NCBI GenBank assembly: GCA_046726315.1
Contig: JBKPAG010000001.1
Coordinates: 124,001 to 188,000 of the forward strand
DNA: 64,000 nucleotides
Source of the DNA: JACVRX01 sp046726315
GTDB taxonomy: Bacteria > Actinomycetota > Actinomycetes > Jiangellales > Jiangellaceae
Direction of reading: 5' to 3'
Position numbers and translations under genes: made by a program
Notes under the pieces: model-generated
Told to the model about the DNA's origin: nothing
The model's input: only the letters and a program-made list of their open reading frames with translations
The model's database searches: none
Shown here: piece by piece, positions 17,161-25,377 of the stretch
How the letters are laid out: each line of letters starts with the position of its first letter
How positions within the stretch are numbered: position 1 is the stretch's first letter

Positions 17161-17886
17161 TCAGCCTTCCGCCGCAGCAGCTACCGCCGCCTGTAGACCC
17201 TCGGAGGTGAGTTGGTCCGCCGGCAGCATCTCTCCGTCGACGAAGATCGTCGGCGTCGCCCCGATCCCGGCCTCGGTCTGGCTGGCCGCAACATTGGCCA
17301 CCCAGTCGGCGTGTGTACCGGCTTCGACGCAACGCTCGAACTCCGAGCCGGTTATCCCCACTTCAGCGCCCAGCGCGATGAGATCCTCTGTGGTGAATCC
17401 GCCCGTTCCCTCCTGCGGCTGGTTCTCGAACAGAACCGACTGATACTTCCCGGCCAGACCCTGATCCGCCGCACAGCCGAATGCGTTGGCTGCTCGTTGG
17501 GACTCCTCGCCCAGAAATGACAGCGGGTGGTACACGAGAACGGCGTCGCCGCTCTCCACGAGTTGTTCCAGCGTCGAACCCGCGTCCTGCTCGAAGGCGC
17601 GGCAGAACGGACATTGGAAGTCGATCCACAGGTCGACCGTGACCGGTGCCGAGTCGTCGCCGATCGCCACCCCGCCTGCCGGCCCGCTGACTCCAGCTGG
17701 CAACCGAGCCGACGTGTCCTCATCCGGTCGGTTCGCGAAGACCGCAATGCCCACGGCGAGGATTGCGACAGCGACGACGGCGAGGACGCCGAACCGGACG
17801 AGTTGCTCCCGCCGTCGCTTGCGGCGGGCCTCGGCTTCACGTAGCTCGCGGGCCTTGGCCCGCGCGGCGGACCGGTCGCCGGTCAT
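17161..17886 (-). CDS. Membrane-anchored DsbA-like thioredoxin-fold protein
   Basis: 241 residues from ATG 17886, which overlaps the trpA stop by 4 bp. Basic cytoplasmic N-terminus (residues 1-31, ARAKARELREAEARRKRRRE), one membrane helix at about 32-50, then an extracytoplasmic thioredoxin-like domain with active site CPFC at 92-95 (DFQCPFCRAFEQDAG) and the cis-Pro loop GATPTIFVDG. A further Cys pair (FGCAADQG, FERCVEAG) fits the DsbA/DSBA-like family of actinobacteria. Probable thiol-disulfide oxidoreductase for exported proteins; direction (oxidase or isomerase) not determinable. Confidence 0.88.
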   Translation of the reverse strand: MTGDRSAARAKARELREAEARRKRRREQLVRFGVLAVVAVAILAVGIAVFANRPDEDTSARLPAGVSGPAGGVAIGDDSAPVTVDLWIDFQCPFCRAFEQDAGSTLEQLVESGDAVLVYHPLSFLGEESQRAANAFGCAADQGLAGKYQSVLFENQPQEGTGGFTTEDLIALGAEVGITGSEFERCVEAGTHADWVANVAASQTEAGIGATPTIFVDGEMLPADQLTSEGLQAAVAAAAEG

Positions 17887-18716
17887 ACCGTCGGTTGCCG
17901 GTGCTGCGGACGACGCACGCCACCGGCCAGCTCGGCGGCGAGCGCGGCGCAACCCGCGGCACCCGACTCAGCGTCCTCGGCGTCGAGCAACCGGCGGACG
18001 AACGCGGAGCCGACGATCACACCGTCGGCAAAGCCGGCGATCTCGGCCGCCTGCTCGGCGGTCGAGACACCCAGGCCGACGGCGACCGGCAGGTCGGTGA
18101 CCGCCCGCACCCGGTCGACGAGGGTGGCCGCCGCCAGACTGACGCTGGCCCGGGCGCCGGTGACCCCCATGGTCGAGGCCGCGTATACGAACCCACGGCA
18201 GGCCTGCACCGTCAGCGCGATCCGCTCGTCCGTCGACGACGGTGCCACCAGGAAAACCGTGTCCACGCCATGCTCGCGAGCGGCCGGCAGCCACTCTTCG
18301 GCCTCGTCGGGGATGAGATCAGGGGTGATGACACCGGCCCCACCGGCGGATGCCAGGTCGCGGGCGAACCGATCCGGGCCATAGCGGTCGAGCGGGTTCC
18401 AGTACGACATGACCACCGTCGGGGTGCCCGTGGCCGCCACGGCCTCGACCGTGTGCAGGACGTCAGCCGTCGTCGTGCCAGAACGCAACGCAGCATCGAC
18501 GGCCAGCTGGATGGTAGGGCCGTCCATCAGCGGGTCGCTGTAGGGCAGGCCGACCTCCACGACGTCGACTCCCGCCTCCACCATCGCGCGCAAGGCGTTG
18601 ATCGCATCGGCAACACGGGGGTATCCGGCCGGCAGATACCCCACGAGTGCCGCGCGGCCCTCCGTCCGAGCCCGGCTGAACGCGGCAGTGAGCGGTGCGG
18701 CCGTACGCACAGTCAC
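17883..18716 (-). CDS. trpA: Tryptophan synthase alpha chain
   Basis: 277 residues from GTG 18716, which forms a GTGA overlap with the trpB stop; the longer frame is trpB antisense-free noise. Aldol cleavage of indole-3-glycerol phosphate. Catalytic Glu and Asp are visible in VDVVEVGLPYSDPLMDGPTI, followed by VMSYWNPLDRYG, GVITPDLIPDEAEEW, the phosphate loop VGLGVSTAEQA and GVIVGSAFV. Works as an alpha2beta2 complex with trpB next door. Confidence 0.96.
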   Translation of the reverse strand: MTVRTAAPLTAAFSRARTEGRAALVGYLPAGYPRVADAINALRAMVEAGVDVVEVGLPYSDPLMDGPTIQLAVDAALRSGTTTADVLHTVEAVAATGTPTVVMSYWNPLDRYGPDRFARDLASAGGAGVITPDLIPDEAEEWLPAAREHGVDTVFLVAPSSTDERIALTVQACRGFVYAASTMGVTGARASVSLAAATLVDRVRAVTDLPVAVGLGVSTAEQAAEIAGFADGVIVGSAFVRRLLDAEDAESGAAGCAALAAELAGGVRRPQHRQPTV

Positions 18717-19921
18717 TCCCCCGTCACCAGCCCGAACCACGTGGCCGCGGTATCGACATCCTTGTCGCCACGCCCAGAGAGATTGACCAGGACGACCGAG
18801 CCGACCGGCAGGCGCCCGCCCAGCCGACGGGTCCCAGCCAGGGCGTGTGCGCTCTCGATGGCCGGGATGATCCCCTCGGTCCGGCACAGCAGGGCGAACG
18901 CCTCCATCGCCTCGGCGTCGGGCACCGCCTCGTAGCTCGCCCGCCCGATGTCATGCAGCCATGCGTGCTCTGGGCCGACGCCCGGGTAGTCCAGCCCGGC
19001 CGAGATCGAATGCGATTCCACGGTCTGGCCCATGTCGTCCTGTAGCAGGTAGGAGCGCGCTCCATGCAGCACGCCCGGAGAGCCGCCGGTGATCGTGGCG
19101 GCGTGTCGTCCTGAATCGACGCCCTCGCCGCCGGCCTCGAACCCGTACAGAGCGACCTCGAGGTCGTCGAGGAACGCAGCAAAGATGCCGATGGCGTTGG
19201 AGCCGCCGCCCACACACGCGGCGACGGCCGTGGGCCTGCCGCCGGTCAAGTCCCTGACCTGCCTCTTGGCCTCGTCACCAATGACCCGCTGCAAATCACG
19301 GACCATGACCGGGAACGGGTGTGGTCCGGCTACCGTGCCGAGCAGGTAATGAGTGTGCTCGACGTTGGTCACCCAATCCCGCATCGCCTCGTTGATCGCG
19401 TCCTTCAGTGTCCGGGAGCCAGTGCCGACGGGCACGACCTGCGCACCGAGCAGCCGCATCCGAGCCACGTTCAGGGCTTGCCGACGAGTGTCCTCCTCGC
19501 CCATATAGACGACGCACTCGAGCCCCAGCAACGCAGCGGCCGTCGCGGTGGCGACACCGTGCTGACCCGCGCCGGTTTCGGCGATGACCCGGGTCTTCCC
19601 CATACGCCGGGTGAGCAGCGCCTGGCCTAACACATTGTTGATCTTGTGGGAGCCGGTGTGGTTGAGGTCCTCCCGCTTGAGCAGCACCCGGACACCACCC
19701 GCTGCCTCCATCCCGAACCGATGGGCCTCGGTCAGCGGTGTCGGGCGCCCGGCGTAGGTGTGTAACAGGTAGTCGAGCTCGGCGTTGAACGAGGAATCCG
19801 CGCGGGCGGCGCGGTATTCGCGATCGAGCTCGTCGAGCGCCGCGACCAGTGCCTCGGGGACGAACCTCCCGCCGTACGGTCCGAACCGGCCCCGGGCATC
19901 GGGCACGGTCCCGATCGTCAC
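18713..19921 (-). CDS. trpB: Tryptophan synthase beta chain
   Basis: 402 residues from GTG 19921 (VTIGTVPDARGRFGPYGGRF), GTGA overlap with the trpC stop. PLP enzyme condensing indole with serine. The PLP Lys is in KREDLNHTGSHKINNVLGQA; the phosphate-binding loop VGGGSNAIG and the LETGAGQHGVATATAAA-like AETGAGQHG are present; C-terminal GIIPAIESAHALAG and VNLSGRGDKD are typical of TrpB1. The frame extends another 144 codons upstream, but that part is a shadow of trpC. Confidence 0.97.
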   Translation of the reverse strand: MTIGTVPDARGRFGPYGGRFVPEALVAALDELDREYRAARADSSFNAELDYLLHTYAGRPTPLTEAHRFGMEAAGGVRVLLKREDLNHTGSHKINNVLGQALLTRRMGKTRVIAETGAGQHGVATATAAALLGLECVVYMGEEDTRRQALNVARMRLLGAQVVPVGTGSRTLKDAINEAMRDWVTNVEHTHYLLGTVAGPHPFPVMVRDLQRVIGDEAKRQVRDLTGGRPTAVAACVGGGSNAIGIFAAFLDDLEVALYGFEAGGEGVDSGRHAATITGGSPGVLHGARSYLLQDDMGQTVESHSISAGLDYPGVGPEHAWLHDIGRASYEAVPDAEAMEAFALLCRTEGIIPAIESAHALAGTRRLGGRLPVGSVVLVNLSGRGDKDVDTAATWFGLVTGE

Positions 19922-20733
19922 GACCGCCCCTGGCGCAGCGCCGGATGCGCGCCGGCCGCCACCAGGTCCGCCACCGCCGTCCGGGGCTCCTTGCCCGTCA
20001 CCAGGCTCTCGCCCACCAGCACAGCATGCGCACCTGCTCGGGCCAGCTCGATGACGTCGCGCGGGCCACGCACCCCAGACTCCGCCACCGTGACGATGCC
20101 GTCCGGTACCAGCGGAGCCAGCCGGCCGAAGGTGTCCATATCGACCCGAAGCGTTGCAAGGTCGCGGGCGTTGATCCCGATCAGCCGGGCGCCCGCATCG
20201 ACCGCGCGCTCGACCTCGTCCGCGGTGTGGCACTCGATGAGCGGCGTGAGCCCGATGGACTCGGCCCGCTCCACCAGGCCCACCAGGGCGTTCTGTTCGA
20301 GCGCGACGACGACGAGCAGGGCAAGGTCGGCGCCGCAGGCCCGCGCCTCCCACAGCTGATAGCTGGTGAGAATGAAGTCCTTGCGTAATATCGGGGCCTC
20401 GACGGCGGCCCGGACTGCCCTCAGGTCGTCGAGGGTTCCACCGAAGCGCCGCCGTTCGGTCAACACACTGATTGCGGTAGCACCGCCGGCCTCAAAATCG
20501 CGGGCCAGTGAGGCGGGGTCGCTGATCTCGGCTAGCGCGCCCTTCGACGGGCTCGAACGCTTGACCTCCGCGATGACGGAGACACCCGGGGATCGCAGCG
20601 TCGGCATGGGATCCCTGGCCGGTGGCTGACGCTCGGCCCTCACCTTGAGCTCGTCGAGAGAGACCTGGGCCTGGCGTTCGGCGAGGTCGGCTCGCACGCC
20701 GTCGAGGATCTCGTCGAGAACGCTCACACTCAC
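19918..20733 (-). CDS. trpC: Indole-3-glycerol phosphate synthase
   Basis: 271 residues, TIM barrel, decarboxylating ring closure of CdRP to indole-3-glycerol phosphate. Family motifs: VIAEVKRSSPSKGALAEI (catalytic Lys), AISVLTERRRFGGTLDDL, PILRKDFILTSYQLWEARA (second Lys), IGINARDLATLRVD, VAESGVRGPRD, VLVGESLVTG. GTG 20733; a second GTG two codons later is equally possible. First of a tightly coupled trpC-trpB-trpA-dsbA-like chain. trpD, trpG and trpF are absent from the window. Confidence 0.96.
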   Translation of the reverse strand: MSVSVLDEILDGVRADLAERQAQVSLDELKVRAERQPPARDPMPTLRSPGVSVIAEVKRSSPSKGALAEISDPASLARDFEAGGATAISVLTERRRFGGTLDDLRAVRAAVEAPILRKDFILTSYQLWEARACGADLALLVVVALEQNALVGLVERAESIGLTPLIECHTADEVERAVDAGARLIGINARDLATLRVDMDTFGRLAPLVPDGIVTVAESGVRGPRDVIELARAGAHAVLVGESLVTGKEPRTAVADLVAAGAHPALRQGRS

Positions 20734-20766
20734 TCGCCATCGGTCGGGGTTTGAGTCCGGGCCGTG

Positions 20767-20788
20767 CCGTCGCCCAGAGTAGCGACGG
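20767..20788 (-). promoter_or_regulatory. Small hairpin in the trpC leader
   Basis: Perfect 7-bp stem CCGTCGC (20767-20773) / GCGACGG (20782-20788) with an 8-nt loop, 34 bp before the trpC start in the 99-bp gap after the winged-helix gene. It could be an attenuator or weak terminator. I saw no Trp-codon-rich leader peptide beside it. Confidence 0.3.
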
Positions 20789-20832
20789 TCCTGAACCTCA
20801 CAGCCCGACCCCCCGCCGACCGCCGGTGGCGA

Positions 20833-21165
20833 TCAGGTCGATGGCCTCGGCATCTCCACGCCGTATCCAACGCCCCGTACCGTCCGGATCCGCAGGGCTT
20901 CGCCGAGTTTCGCGCGCAATTCTGCGACGTGCACATCGATGGTTCTGGTGTGGGTCGTCACCGGGTATCCCCAGACCTCGGTCATCAGCTCCGCCCGGCT
21001 GCAGACATGACCGGGGTGGCCCATCAGGTGGGCGAGTAGTGCGAACTGGGTCGCGGTGAGCCTGACCTCACGGCCGGCCGCGACGGCCCGGCGGCCAGCG
21101 ACGTCGAGGGTCACCCCACCGAGTGTTACCGGCGGGTGGTCGCGACCGGGCCGCCCGGCGTCCAT
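20833..21165 (-). CDS. Stand-alone winged-helix (OmpR/PhoB C-terminal type) protein
   Basis: 110 residues consisting almost entirely of a Trans_reg_C winged helix: VTLGGVTLDVAGRRAVAAG (N-terminal beta sheet), VRLTATQFALLAHLMGHPG, VCSRAELMTEVWG, the recognition helix THTRTIDVHVAELRAKLG and the wing IRTVRGVGYG. There is no receiver domain and no room for one: the upstream gene ends 3 bp away. It lies inside the trp gene cluster between the HGxxPAAW protein and trpC, same strand, so it is a candidate regulator of tryptophan or redox genes. Regulatory target is inference. Confidence 0.85.
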   Translation of the reverse strand: MDAGRPGRDHPPVTLGGVTLDVAGRRAVAAGREVRLTATQFALLAHLMGHPGHVCSRAELMTEVWGYPVTTHTRTIDVHVAELRAKLGEALRIRTVRGVGYGVEMPRPST

Positions 21166-21168
21166 GGC

Positions 21169-21429
21169 CTAAGCGGTGTCGTCCACAGTGGTCGGGACCC
21201 CGGACGCCTCTTGCTCTGTCGGCAACTGCCGGCCCATGCCCATCATCTGCATGACCTTGCCGACGACCGCGCCCACGACCACCACTCCGACGCCTCCGAT
21301 CCAGAACAGCGGCCAGTTGAGCAGCATCACCGCGATCGCTCCGATCAGAAACCCGATGATCATGATGATCACCGCGGTCCAGGCGGCCGGGGTGTTGCCG
21401 TGGTCGTTGCCGTGACTGTTCTGAGCCAT
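21169..21429 (-). CDS. HGxxPAAW-family small membrane protein
   Basis: 86 residues. The N-terminal SHGNDHGNTPAAWTAV motif is the name-giving signature of this actinobacterial family, followed by two membrane helices (about 18-37 and 40-58) and an acidic tail. It almost always accompanies trp genes in actinobacteria; function unknown. Three bp separate it from the winged-helix gene. ATG 21429 has a GAGCGGAG-type ribosome site (complement of CTCCGCTCC) just upstream. Confidence 0.85.
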   Translation of the reverse strand: MAQNSHGNDHGNTPAAWTAVIIMIIGFLIGAIAVMLLNWPLFWIGGVGVVVVGAVVGKVMQMMGMGRQLPTEQEASGVPTTVDDTA

Positions 21430-21498
21430 CTCCGCTCCTCTGCCGCGATCCTGCCCTCATTGTGCCCGCTCGGACCGGGTTCGGGGACGCCTGTCTGT

Positions 21499-22077
21499 TC
21501 ACGCTCCAGCCGTCGGGTCCTGCCCGCGATCGAGTGCGTCCCAAGCGCGCTGCGACGTCGAGTTATCAGCCGCTGCCCTGCCCGCGGATCCGCGCTCGTA
21601 TCGCCGGCCGAGCGTTGGCCACCTCGACCCGCGCATCGCCACCAGGACGCCCGCCCCGGTGATGAGCAGCCCGGCGACGCCGTTCCACAGCACCCACGGG
21701 TTGGCCGTGACGATAACCGAAACCGTGAGACCCGACTCGGCTGCCCATGCATCGACATGCGTGGCGGGCTCGCGGGCCACACCGAGGGTGGCCAGCGCCA
21801 TGCCGACACCGGCGAAAGCCAAGGCCGTTCCAGTGACGAACCGGCCGATACTGCGCAGCCCTGCTACGGCCACGACCCCCGCGAACGCGAGCAACGCGAC
21901 AGCCGGGCTGAGCGGCAACAAGTCACGGCCGGTCACCACCAGCGTGACCTCGGTCAGGCCGTCGGTGCCGGAGACCTCGGCCCAGGGCTGACTCGTCGCG
22001 GCAAGTCCGAGCACCCCGCCGACGACGAGCAGCAGGACGGAGACCGCAAGCTCGCCGCGCGCTCGGCGGTCGGTCAT
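21499..22077 (-). CDS. Tryptophan-biosynthesis-associated membrane protein
   Basis: 192 residues from ATG 22077, overlapping the trpE stop by 4 bp (ATGA). About four membrane helices: LAVSVLLLVVGGVLGLAA, LSPAVALLAFAGVVAVAG, FVTGTALAFAGVGMALA, WVLWNGVAGLLITGAG, with an extracellular segment SQPWAEVSG... and a hydrophilic C-terminus. It belongs to the Trp_oprn_chp/TIGR02234-like family by position and pattern (the Rv1610 position of mycobacteria). Function is unknown; linkage to trpE suggests Trp or indole handling. Confidence 0.8.
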   Translation of the reverse strand: MTDRRARGELAVSVLLLVVGGVLGLAATSQPWAEVSGTDGLTEVTLVVTGRDLLPLSPAVALLAFAGVVAVAGLRSIGRFVTGTALAFAGVGMALATLGVAREPATHVDAWAAESGLTVSVIVTANPWVLWNGVAGLLITGAGVLVAMRGSRWPTLGRRYERGSAGRAAADNSTSQRAWDALDRGQDPTAGA

Positions 22078-23621
22078 GGCGACTCGTCGTGGATTGAGAC
22101 GGGCTGAATCGACTCCGCGACCGCAACCGCCCGCAGGACGGCCGCAGCCTTGTTGCGGCTCTCGGTGTCCTCCGCCGGCGGATCGGAATCGGCGACGACG
22201 CCACCTCCTGCCTGCACGTAGGCCACGCCGTCCCGGACGACGGCAGTACGGATCGCGATCGCGACATCGAGGTCTCCGGCGAAGTCCAGGTAGCCGACGA
22301 CTCCGCCGTAGACCCCGCGGCGCGTCGGCTCCAATTCCTCGATGATCTCCATGGCCCGAGGCTTCGGCGCACCGGAGAGAGTCCCAGCGGGAAAACAGGC
22401 CGCGAGCACGTCGAGCGCCCGACAATCGGCCCGGACCCGGCCGACAACCGTCGATTCGATGTGCATCACGTGGCTGTACCGGCGAACGGTCATGAAGTCG
22501 ACGACGTCGACCGTGCCCGGGTCGCAGACCCTGCCGAGATCGTTACGGGCCAGGTCGACCAGCATGAGGTGCTCGGCCCGCTCCTTGGGGTCGGACAGCA
22601 GCTCCGCGGCGAGCGACGCATCTGCCTCGGGTGTCTCCCCCCGCCATCTGGTGCCGGCGATCGGGTGAGTCATCGCGCGGTCCCCGTTGACCTTGACCAG
22701 AGCTTCGGGACTCGAGCCGACCACGTCGAACCCCCCGTCGGGCCCGCCGTCGCGGCCGGGCAGCCGGAGAAGATACATGTACGGGCTGGGGTTGCTCTGC
22801 CGAAGGACCCGGTAGATGTCCAGGGCGTCGGCCGATGTGATCGCCTCGAACCGCTGGGAGACGACGACCTGGAAGGCCTCGCCCGCACGGATCTCCTCCT
22901 TCGCCTGCGCAACCGCAGCCAGGTAGTCCGGTCGCGGCGTTCGGCTGTGGTGCCGAGGGGCCGCTTCGGGAGCGTACGACGCAACCGACGAGGGTGTAGG
23001 CGCGGCGATCTCCCCGGTCATCCGATCCAGCCGGGCGACCGCGTCGGCCCAGGCTTGGTCGACGCGCTCGTCGGTGTCGTCCCAGTTGACAGCGTTGGCG
23101 ACAAGCAGCACTGTGCCGTCCTCGTGGTCGAGCACGGCAATGTCGGTGGCCAGCAGGAACGCGATCTCAGGCAGTCCGAGGTCGTCGTCGGTCAGATCCG
23201 GCAGTCGCTCGAGTCGGCGCACCGCGTCGTACGACACGTACCCGACCAGCCCTCCGGTCAGCGGTGGCAGGTTGGGCAACCGCGGAGTGTGCAGCGCTGC
23301 TAGCGTGCCACGCAGCGCCTCCCACGGGTCTCCGCCACGGGGCATGCCAACCGGTGGGGTTCCGTGCCAGACCGCCTCCCCGTCGCGCTCGGACAGCACA
23401 GCCGACGACCGCGCACCGATGAAGGAGTACCGCGACCACACGCCGCCGTGCTCGGCAGACTCCAGGAGGAAGGTCCCGGGCTGGCTCCGTGCCAGCTTCT
23501 GATAAATCCCGACCGGCGTTTCTCCGTCGGCGAGCAACCGGCGCACCATCGGGATCACCCGCCGGTCTTTCGCCAGCACTCGGAACGCGTCGAGATCCGG
23601 TGTCGTCTCGAGGCTGGTCAC
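22074..23621 (-). CDS. trpE: Anthranilate synthase component I
   Basis: 515 residues from GTG 23621, GTGA overlap with the hisI stop. Chorismate to anthranilate, using ammonia from a separate TrpG (not in window). N-terminal regulatory part holds LLESAEHGGVWSRYSFIG (the LLES element of Trp feedback sites). C-terminal chorismate-binding motifs: AGEAFQVVVSQRF, NPSPYMYLLRL, THPIAGTRWRGETPE, ERAEHLMLVDLARNDLGRV, FPAGTLSGAPKPRAMEII, YVQAGGGVVADSDP. First committed trp gene; its translation is coupled to hisI. Confidence 0.97.
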   Translation of the reverse strand: MTSLETTPDLDAFRVLAKDRRVIPMVRRLLADGETPVGIYQKLARSQPGTFLLESAEHGGVWSRYSFIGARSSAVLSERDGEAVWHGTPPVGMPRGGDPWEALRGTLAALHTPRLPNLPPLTGGLVGYVSYDAVRRLERLPDLTDDDLGLPEIAFLLATDIAVLDHEDGTVLLVANAVNWDDTDERVDQAWADAVARLDRMTGEIAAPTPSSVASYAPEAAPRHHSRTPRPDYLAAVAQAKEEIRAGEAFQVVVSQRFEAITSADALDIYRVLRQSNPSPYMYLLRLPGRDGGPDGGFDVVGSSPEALVKVNGDRAMTHPIAGTRWRGETPEADASLAAELLSDPKERAEHLMLVDLARNDLGRVCDPGTVDVVDFMTVRRYSHVMHIESTVVGRVRADCRALDVLAACFPAGTLSGAPKPRAMEIIEELEPTRRGVYGGVVGYLDFAGDLDVAIAIRTAVVRDGVAYVQAGGGVVADSDPPAEDTESRNKAAAVLRAVAVAESIQPVSIHDESP

Positions 23622-23977
23622 GACGCCACCTTCAGCACGGCCGGGAGTAGGCCGTCGTCGAAGCAGGTCCGTGTGCCGGTGTGGCAGGCCGGCCCCTCCT
23701 GGTCGACCTTGACCAGGATCGTGTCGCCGTCGCAGTCCAGCCGGACCTCCCGGACCCATTGCCGGTGGCCCGAGGTCTCACCCTTGACCCAGACCTCCCG
23801 GCGGCTGCGGCTCCAGTAGGTGGCTCGGCCGGTGGTGAGTGTCCGGTGCAATGCCTCGTCGTCCATCCACGCCGCCATGAGCACTTCGCCAGTGTCGTGC
23901 TGCTGGACGACAGCGGCGACCAATCCGTCGGCGTTCCGCTTGAGCCGCGCGGAGACAGCGGGATCCAGAAAGGACAT
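23618..23977 (-). CDS. hisI: Phosphoribosyl-AMP cyclohydrolase
   Basis: 119 residues from ATG 23977 (MSFLDPAVSARLKRNADG), monofunctional: no HisE domain is fused. Opens the purine ring of PR-AMP in histidine synthesis. Zinc/magnesium residues in LDCDGDTILVKVDQ and the Cys-His block EGPACHTGTRTCF are present; WMDDEALHRTLTTGRATYWS and SRREVWVKGETSGH are family blocks. Separate from the main his operon (29.7-36.2 kb) and heads a hybrid hisI-trpE operon. Confidence 0.96.
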   Translation of the reverse strand: MSFLDPAVSARLKRNADGLVAAVVQQHDTGEVLMAAWMDDEALHRTLTTGRATYWSRSRREVWVKGETSGHRQWVREVRLDCDGDTILVKVDQEGPACHTGTRTCFDDGLLPAVLKVAS

Positions 23978-24039
23978 CCGGCCATTGTTGCCGAGCCGGC
24001 CCCAGCCGGGGATCACGGCCGCGGTGCGAGACTGCTGCC

Positions 24040-24453
24040 GTGGCCGTCGACGATGGCGCTTGGGTCGGCTCCCGCCGTCGCAGCGTCGTCGCATTCCTCG
24101 CGGTTGTGATCGCCGCTTACGCGGCATTGGCATCGACCACGAGACCCAACACGCTGCCGGCACTGGTTGCGGTGGTGCTTCCTGCGGCCGCCGTAACAGG
24201 CTGGACCCTCCGACGGCCGCCGCAGGAGGTCGAGCCGAGCCCATCTCTTCGCCGGACCACAATGCTGTGGGCGTGCCTCGTGACGGCCGCGTTCTTGTGG
24301 GAGGCCGGGGCATTCATCGGCGAGCACATCGTCGGGCAGTACCAGTACCCGACCCTGTCGCTGCTGGCGGAGCCGGCGCTGGGGGATCCGCTGGTTCGCT
24401 TCGGTGCCTGGGCGGTGTGGCTGTTGGGCGGCTGGCGGTTGGTGCGCCGATGA
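24040..24453 (+). CDS. Small membrane protein, unknown
   Basis: 137 residues from GTG 24040, diverging from hisI by 62 bp. Three to four hydrophobic segments: VVAFLAVVIAAYAALA, LPALVAVVLPAAAVTG, TMLWACLVTAAFLWEAGAFI, LVRFGAWAVWLLGGW. No motif recognised. Its TGA overlaps the ATG of the next small membrane protein (ATGA), and the pair probably acts together. The start is the longest GTG; a shorter form is possible. Confidence 0.65.
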   Translation: MAVDDGAWVGSRRRSVVAFLAVVIAAYAALASTTRPNTLPALVAVVLPAAAVTGWTLRRPPQEVEPSPSLRRTTMLWACLVTAAFLWEAGAFIGEHIVGQYQYPTLSLLAEPALGDPLVRFGAWAVWLLGGWRLVRR

Positions 24454-24650
24454 GCTCGCGGACGGTGACGATCATCGGGTACCTGGTACTCGGGTGCGCC
24501 ACCACATTGCTTATCGCGGCGGGCCGGCTCGGAGTCCTGACCCGGTCGGGAGAAGTGACGGACGCGTTGCTCGCCCGGCGCGGGACCCGGGTGCTGATCC
24601 TGATGTTATGGGCATGGCTCGGCTGGCACTTCCTGGTGCGTACCGGCTGA
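24450..24650 (+). CDS. Small membrane protein, DUF6186-like
   Basis: 66 residues from ATG 24450, two membrane helices (VTIIGYLVLGCATTLLIAA and VLILMLWAWLGWHFLVRTG) separated by a polar loop GEVTDALLARRGTR. Size and the C-terminal WAWLGWHFLVR pattern match the short DUF6186 proteins of actinobacteria. Translationally coupled to the preceding gene. No function known. Confidence 0.65.
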   Translation: MSSRTVTIIGYLVLGCATTLLIAAGRLGVLTRSGEVTDALLARRGTRVLILMLWAWLGWHFLVRTG

Positions 24651-24750
24651 GCACGCCGCATCGGCCGGCCTCGGGTGTTGCAGGCAGTGAATCGTCATGG
24701 TCGAATGCGCTCCCGCATATGGCCAAACGACCGGATCGAGGAGCATCGGC

Positions 24751-25236
24751 ATGTCGTCTCGACGCAGCCAGGTCGAAGCCCTCCGCTCGGCGCTCGCCAT
24801 GGTTGCCGCGGTGGCGATCATCGGCTGCGCGCCAGAGAGGGATGACGAGACGGGCGAGCTGGCCGAGTCCGGCGACGTGGGGGTGTTCGACCTGAAGGTC
24901 GGCGACTGCCTCGCCGACTTCCAGGACGCGACCGAGCTGTCCCGCATCCAAGCCTCGCCGTGCTCCGAACCGCACAGCGACGAGATCTACGCGGAGGGTG
25001 CGATCCCCGACGCCGACACGTTCCCCGGCTCGGAAGCCATCGAGGCCACCGCCCAGGACATCTGCCTCGCCGAGTACGAGGGCTTCGTCGGGCTCGCGTA
25101 TGACGACTCCGTCCTCGACATCGGCTACTTGACGCCGACCGAGGATAGCTGGGCGAACGGCGACCGTGAGGTGCTCTGCACGATCTTCGATCCGTTGGAG
25201 GAGGTGACCGGCAGTCTGCGTGGCGCCGAGCGCTAA
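24751..25236 (+). CDS. Lipoprotein with septum-formation-type domain
   Basis: 161 residues from ATG 24751, preceded by GGATCGAGGAG. Signal MSSRRSQVEALRSALAMVAA with lipobox IIGC. The mature part opens VFDLKVGDCLADF and has SPCSEPHSDEIYA, ICLAEYEGFVG and REVLCTIFDP, i.e. four Cys in the spacing of the Septum_form (PF13845) family, where they form two disulfides. Extracytoplasmic, function unknown in spite of the family name. Monocistronic; followed by repeat B cluster 2. Confidence 0.75.
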   Translation: MSSRRSQVEALRSALAMVAAVAIIGCAPERDDETGELAESGDVGVFDLKVGDCLADFQDATELSRIQASPCSEPHSDEIYAEGAIPDADTFPGSEAIEATAQDICLAEYEGFVGLAYDDSVLDIGYLTPTEDSWANGDREVLCTIFDPLEEVTGSLRGAER

Positions 25237-25276
25237 GGGCTATTTGTCCGCTCGACCGGCCGAAATAGTCCCGAAC

Positions 25277-25377
25277 GATCAGGTGAACAACCCCGCCAAG
25301 ATTGGGTGCCTCGGGTCAGCTGATCGCCAGGCGGCCGATTGCCGAGGCTGATCAGGTGCGAACCCGGAGATCAGGTG
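25277..25377. repeat. Cluster of GATCAGGTG 9-mers (repeat B, cluster 2)
   Basis: GATCAGGTG occurs at 25277-25285, 25350-25358 and 25369-25377, all on the + strand, with a related CAGCTGATC at 25317-25325 in the opposite sense. The last copy supplies the TGA stop (25371-25373) of the ABC transporter read on the - strand. Same word as cluster 1 at 16.1 kb. The gap 25237-25370 has no gene. Confidence 0.78.

Noticed and set aside
20730..20936. Short ORF running into the trpC start as a trp leader peptide
   Set aside because: No tandem Trp codons; it overlaps the winged-helix gene and looks accidental.
24040..24650. Small membrane pair as a toxin-antitoxin or holin system
   Set aside because: No charged toxin features or antitoxin partner; size and helix pattern fit ordinary actinobacterial DUF membrane proteins.
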